Below, in pieces: positions 5,696 to 8,834 of a stretch of DNA of 8,834 bases. Location: assembly GCA_964420365.1 (NCBI GenBank), contig CAYQTA010000112.1:1-8834 (forward strand), written 5' to 3'. A model generated the notes under the pieces. The model was not told the origin of the DNA. It was given only the letters and a program-made list of their open reading frames with translations, and did not search any database. This DNA comes from JAMOQA01 sp964420365. GTDB taxonomy: Bacteria > Acidobacteriota > Polarisedimenticolia > J045. The translations under genes were made by a program, and so were the position numbers. Within the stretch, counting starts at the first letter, position 1. Each line of letters opens with the position of its first letter.

Positions 5696-5723
5696 TTGCA
5701 AAATAGAAGTTCACTTCTAAAAT
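5696..5723 (+). promoter_or_regulatory. AT-rich promoter with operator-like palindrome
   Basis: A sudden AT-rich island precedes the ATPase gene. TTGCAA (5696-5701) and TAAAAT (5718-5723) have 16 bases between them and fit a sigma-70 promoter. TAGAAGT-TC-ACTTCTA (5704-5719) is a perfect 7-bp-arm inverted repeat placed exactly between the two boxes, where a repressor would block transcription. The -10 box ends six bases before the ATG, so transcription should begin at or next to the start codon, giving a leaderless mRNA. This agrees with the absence of any Shine-Dalgarno sequence. Confidence 0.55.
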
Positions 5724-5729
5724 ATCCTC

Positions 5730-6884
5730 ATGGTCCCCCGCACGGTCCGGCAGCTCGTGAGGGAGCGCCTCGCGCGGTATCCCGCGGTCGTCCTGGTCGG
5801 TCCCCGCCAGTGCGGCAAGACGACGCTCGCCCGGGGTTTCCGAGGCTCGTACTACGACCTCGAGCAGGAGACCGACCGGCTCCGGCTCGACCTCGAGTGG
5901 GACGACCTGGTGTCCCGGCGCCGCCTCGTCGTGCTCGACGAGGCCCAGGCGTGGCCCGAGGTCTTCCCGCGCCTGCGCGCGGCGATCGATCGCGACCGGC
6001 GGCGGACGGGCCGGTTCCTGCTGCTTGGCTCGGTCGCGCCGTCCCTGATGACGCGGGTCTCGGAGTCGCTCGCCGGGCGCCTCTCCATCGTCGAGCTGAC
6101 GCCGTTCCTGCTCCCGGAGGTGGCGCGGAGGGCGTCCCTCCGGCGCCACTGGCTGGTCGGGGGCTTCCCCGAGGGCGGCATCCTCGACCGGCGCCGCTTC
6201 CCCCGCTGGCAGCTCGACTACCTCGCCCTCCTAGCCCAGCGGGACCTGCCTTCCTGGGGCATGCCCGCGCGGCCCCGGGTGACCGAGCGCCTGCTCCGGA
6301 TGGTGGCCGCGCTCCACGGGCAGACCTGGAATGCGAGCCAGGTCGGGCAGTCCCTCGGGCTCTCCTACCACACGGTGAACGGCTACCTCGACTACCTCGC
6401 CGGGGCGTTCCTCGTCCGGCTGCTGCCGGCGTGGCGGGGGAACGTGCGCAAGCGCCTCGTCAAGCGTCCCCGGCTGTTCTGGCGGGACACCGGCCTGCTG
6501 CACGCCCTGATGAACGTGCCGGACCACGACGCGCTCCTCGCCCAGCCCTGGGTCGGGGCGAGCTGGGAGGGCTACGTCATCGAGCAGGCGATCGGCGTGC
6601 TGTCCGCCCGCGGGACCGCGTTCGAGGCGTACTACTTCCGGGCGTCCGACGGGAGGGAACTCGACCTCGTGCTCGAGCTCGGCCGCGAGCGCTGGGCGGT
6701 CGAGGTCAAGCTGACCGCCTCTCCTTCGCCGGCCGACCTGGCCCGCCTCGAGCGGGCCGCCGACCTCGTGGGCGCGACGCGCCGCTTCCTCGTCTCCCAC
6801 GTCCGTCGCCCGGCCGGCAACGACCGCACGCTCTCCTGCAGCCTGCCCCGCTTCCTCGACGAGCTCCGCGCCGCCGCGCCCTGA
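5730..6884 (+). CDS. AAA_14/DUF4143 ATP-binding protein
   Basis: The 384-residue protein is a full-length member of the AAA_14 plus DUF4143 class of P-loop ATPases. The Walker A motif is GPRQCGKTT (residues 24-32). Walker B is LVVLDEAQ (66-73). LLLGSVAPSLM (97-107) fits the sensor strand, and SLAGRLSIVELTPF (113-126) is a family signature. A winged-helix-like part follows (about 199-235, SQVGQSLGLSYHTVNGYLDYL). The DUF4143 end contains ELDLV (D312) and VEVK (E325, K327), the pattern of a PD-(D/E)XK nuclease-like fold. Whether it cuts DNA is unknown. These genes are often scattered singly in bacterial and archaeal genomes and may be mobile or defence-related; that is family context, not shown here. 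The ATG at 5730 directly follows the promoter, with no ribosome binding site. Confidence 0.93.
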   Translation: MVPRTVRQLVRERLARYPAVVLVGPRQCGKTTLARGFRGSYYDLEQETDRLRLDLEWDDLVSRRRLVVLDEAQAWPEVFPRLRAAIDRDRRRTGRFLLLGSVAPSLMTRVSESLAGRLSIVELTPFLLPEVARRASLRRHWLVGGFPEGGILDRRRFPRWQLDYLALLAQRDLPSWGMPARPRVTERLLRMVAALHGQTWNASQVGQSLGLSYHTVNGYLDYLAGAFLVRLLPAWRGNVRKRLVKRPRLFWRDTGLLHALMNVPDHDALLAQPWVGASWEGYVIEQAIGVLSARGTAFEAYYFRASDGRELDLVLELGRERWAVEVKLTASPSPADLARLERAADLVGATRRFLVSHVRRPAGNDRTLSCSLPRFLDELRAAAP

Positions 6885-6887
6885 CCT

Positions 6888-6901
6888 CCCCGGGCCCGGG
6901 G
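6888..6901 (+). terminator. GC-rich palindrome just after the ATPase gene
   Basis: CCCCGGGCCCGGGG is a perfect 14-bp palindrome starting four bases after the ATPase stop codon. As RNA it could fold only with a small loop, and no T-run follows. It may help end transcription before the converging gene. Confidence 0.25.
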
Positions 6902-6946
6902 GCAGATCGTGTCGTCGTTCGACGCGCGGCCGCAGGCGTCGCCGAA

Positions 6947-6967
6947 ACCGTTCCCGGCCAGCGCGAC
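6947..6967 (+). repeat. Single degenerate unit of the repeat family
   Basis: ACCGTT-CCCGGCCAG-CGCGAC has the 6-N9-6 plan of array 2 with one change in each half-site. An isolated AACGTT lies 51 bp on (6998-7003). It sits in the 178-bp gap between converging genes. The match is loose, so it may be chance. Confidence 0.3.
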
Positions 6968-7044
6968 ACTCGCCGCCCCGTGTGGAACCGGCCCACGAAC
7001 GTTCACGGGGCGAAGTACCGTCGCGCCCCTCCCCGACCGGCGGA

Positions 7045-7059
7045 GACGCCGGCGGCGTC
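7045..7059 (-). terminator. Possible terminator hairpin of the surface protein gene
   Basis: GACGCC (7045-7050) and GGCGTC (7054-7059) form a 6-bp stem with a 3-base loop. It starts three bases past the stop codon of the minus-strand gene. No T-run follows, so the call rests on position and stem only. Confidence 0.35.
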
Positions 7060-7062
7060 CCC

Positions 7063-8834
7063 TCAGGGCACCTCGTCCGCCCCGATGTCGGGAAGGACCG
7101 AGCCGTCGTGGTCACCGTCGAGCAGGCGGCATTCCCCGTCCATGTCCGCGAACCACGCCCCGGGGAACCCGGGCACGCCCGCGTCGATCAGCGCGCTGTC
7201 CTCCCGCAGGTGATAGTCGCCCCCCGCCGGATCGACGAAGCCCGGCTCCACCGACACGTTCTCCCGCGCCTCCGCCAGCCCGTTCACCTCGTCGATGTCA
7301 TCGAGAGTCGTGCTCCCCTCGTCCAGGTACATGTGACCGTTCCCGTGCAGGTCGTTGCCGACGAAGGGCGGATCGCCGTACAGGCACCAGTCGCCGTCAC
7401 CGGCCTCCGCCAGTGCGTATCCCCCGTTGTCCACGCAGGCGTTGTTCCAGGCCCGCGGCTCGCAGCGCACGACGGTCCCCTCGATGGTGTCGGCACAGTT
7501 CACGGAGAAGTTGCAGCGCACCCCGTCGCCGTCGTTCTCCACGAAGGTGTTCCCCACCACGTCCACGGTGATCTCGCAGGTGTTCGGACGATCTTCCTCG
7601 CCGTGACCCCAGACGTTGCACGAGAGACTGATCGCGGTCCCGGCAAGATGCGTGAAGACGTTCGACGCGATCGTGCCCGCGTAGCGGGCCCCGCCCCCGC
7701 CCTCGTAGATCGTCGGGGAGATCCGGACCCCGGTTCCGCCTCCCTGGAACCTGTTGCCGACGATCTCGACGTCGTCGTCCCCGACGATCAGGTTGCCACC
7801 GTATTCCAGGACGATCGCGGTGCCGCCGTCCCGCCGGATGTCGCAGTCCCGCACGGTGACGTCCAGCCAGTCACCGTCACTGCTCATGTCGAGAATCGGC
7901 TCCGACCCTCCCTCGAACGACGAGCTCTCGATCACGACGTCCGCCCCGTTCATCTGGTCGGCCGGGGCCCGGAACGTCAGGCCGCCGTCTGAACCGAACC
8001 GGCAGTCCGTCACGACGATGTCATAGTGCTCGTCCTTCCACTCCAGGGGGATGCGGATGCCATCTCCGAACGAGACCTGCTCGTAGGCGAAAACGTAGCC
8101 ATCGGACTGGGTAGCGAAGTTCATCGGGACCGGCCACGTCGCCCTGGACGTGCCCGGTGAGCGGTCCCATGGTTCGTTCTCCGTCCCGGCGAAGCCGCCG
8201 ACGAACCGCGCGTTGTGATCGATCACGATCTCCTCGTCGTCTCCGACGTCACGCCGGATCCAGATCGTGAACGGGCGTTCCCGGGAGTACTGGTGGGCCA
8301 GCGCCGCCGACACCTTCGTGTAGGCATCCTCCCACGAGCTTCCGTCCGCCGCCCCGGTCGCGTCCGGATCGACGTACAACCGCTTGCCGCACCATTGGTC
8401 CGCTCCCCGTCCCCCGGCCCCGGGGCCCGACAAGCCTCCCGCCTCCCAGTCGGGCGAGCTCGCGTCGAACCCCTCCACCAGGTAGTAGAGTGCCCGGCCC
8501 GGCGAGGGCGTCCGGGCGACGACGGCCTGGCGATCGTGCACGCCCGCGGCGACGCAGCGATGATCGTACCGGAAGCCGCCCGGCCGGATCTCGCCGCGAT
8601 AGACGCCGAACCGGTTCGCCCGCGCCCCGGCGACCCACGTGATCTCGTCCTTCGTCCCGGAGCGGAACCGGATGTCCCGGACCTCCAGGTCGCCGATGCA
8701 GTCCTCGTCGTCCGTGTCCACGTCGCCGTCGCAGTCGTTGTCGATCCCGTCGTCGCAGACCTCGTTGGCGCCCGGGTTCACCGACCCGTTCCCGTCGTCG
8801 CAGTCGGCCTCCCTGCCGTCACCGTCCCCGGGGT
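7063..8834 (-). CDS. MopE-motif, beta-helix surface protein (N-terminus beyond window)
   Basis: The frame is open to the right edge of the window and ends at TGA 7063-7065; 589 residues are visible and the start is missing. The visible part opens with an Asp/Cys-rich motif containing ADCDDGNGSVNPGANEVCDD and then GIDNDCDGDVD. This is the putative metal-binding (MopE-type) repeat found in secreted proteins. A segment resembling a fibronectin-III/Ig fold follows (VRDIRFRSGTKDEITW to YYLVEGFDASSP). Then comes RLYVDPDATGAADGSSWEDA with ARFVGGFAGTENEPWDRSPG, the usual entry to a right-handed parallel beta-helix. The helix has many short turns such as VVIESSSFEGG and VEIVGNRFQGGGTGVRIS. The end (GFVDPAGGDYHLREDSALID to LPDIGADEVP) matches choice-of-anchor-Q domains. 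It is probably secreted or surface-exposed. Ligand and role are unknown. No sorting tail follows the last domain. Confidence 0.88.
   Translation of the reverse strand, partial: PGDGDGREADCDDGNGSVNPGANEVCDDGIDNDCDGDVDTDDEDCIGDLEVRDIRFRSGTKDEITWVAGARANRFGVYRGEIRPGGFRYDHRCVAAGVHDRQAVVARTPSPGRALYYLVEGFDASSPDWEAGGLSGPGAGGRGADQWCGKRLYVDPDATGAADGSSWEDAYTKVSAALAHQYSRERPFTIWIRRDVGDDEEIVIDHNARFVGGFAGTENEPWDRSPGTSRATWPVPMNFATQSDGYVFAYEQVSFGDGIRIPLEWKDEHYDIVVTDCRFGSDGGLTFRAPADQMNGADVVIESSSFEGGSEPILDMSSDGDWLDVTVRDCDIRRDGGTAIVLEYGGNLIVGDDDVEIVGNRFQGGGTGVRISPTIYEGGGGARYAGTIASNVFTHLAGTAISLSCNVWGHGEEDRPNTCEITVDVVGNTFVENDGDGVRCNFSVNCADTIEGTVVRCEPRAWNNACVDNGGYALAEAGDGDWCLYGDPPFVGNDLHGNGHMYLDEGSTTLDDIDEVNGLAEARENVSVEPGFVDPAGGDYHLREDSALIDAGVPGFPGAWFADMDGECRLLDGDHDGSVLPDIGADEVP

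Noticed and set aside
5189..5701. Minus-strand frame of 170 residues with GRT/GGGET repeats
   Set aside because: It reads through array 2 and the 27-bp tandem repeat. Its apparent repeats are DNA repeats, and no domain or ribosome binding site supports it.
4716..6149. Upstream extension of the radical SAM frame, which would make a 918-residue protein
   Set aside because: The added part runs through the upstream membrane protein gene in another frame, through the repeat array and antisense to the ATPase. It is low-complexity Arg/Gly text with no domain. High GC keeps the frame open by chance.
4784..7213. Plus-strand frame of 809 residues across the gap and the ATPase gene
   Set aside because: It overlaps the ATPase in a different frame and consists of Pro/Arg/Ala-rich low-complexity sequence. 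The ATPase frame has clear Walker motifs.

Overview
This very GC-rich bacterial window carries ordinary chromosomal genes from a Gram-negative-like organism. The partial gene at the right edge combines a MopE-type Asp/Cys motif with a right-handed beta-helix and a choice-of-anchor-Q-like tail. That combination, together with the base composition, is typical of Planctomycetota, Myxococcota and related large-genome lineages. The lineage is an inference; there is no rRNA or other marker gene here.

Layout, left to right. (1) 1-164, plus strand: C-terminal end of an ABC transporter ATPase, whose tail and stop codon run into three short REP-like hairpins (113-217). (2) 165-612: no gene, but a striking array of 31-bp-period units (345-514), three forward and two inverted. 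(3) 613-2787, minus strand: an operon of lemA followed by two TPM-domain membrane proteins, with gaps of 10 bp and -1 bp. (4) 2788-3003: gap holding the lemA ribosome binding site and degenerate traces of the repeat family. (5) 3004-5089, minus strand: an operon with 4-base stop/start overlaps, made of a small membrane protein, a radical SAM protein with an N-terminal B12-binding-like domain, and a second small membrane protein. (6) 5090-5729: a 640-bp gap between divergent transcription units, with a second repeat array (5296-5477), a 27-bp tandem repeat, and an AT-rich promoter island. (7) 5730-6884, plus strand: an AAA_14/DUF4143 ATPase whose promoter geometry suggests a leaderless transcript. 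(8) 6885-7062: a short convergent gap with GC-rich palindromes and one degenerate repeat-like site. (9) 7063-8834, minus strand: the partial MopE-motif/beta-helix surface protein.

The genes fall into recognisable families. LemA and TPM proteins are commonly encoded together and are envelope-associated. The radical SAM operon is a tightly coupled membrane/enzyme unit of unknown product.

The most unusual content is the intergenic repeat family. Two arrays have the same plan: a 6-mer, about 9 variable bases, then TGCAAC-like, repeated at about 31 bp with an orientation switch in the middle. They use different left half-sites (GATAAC in array 1, RACGTT in array 2). The spacing corresponds to whole DNA helical turns. 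I do not recognise this element as any named repeat.
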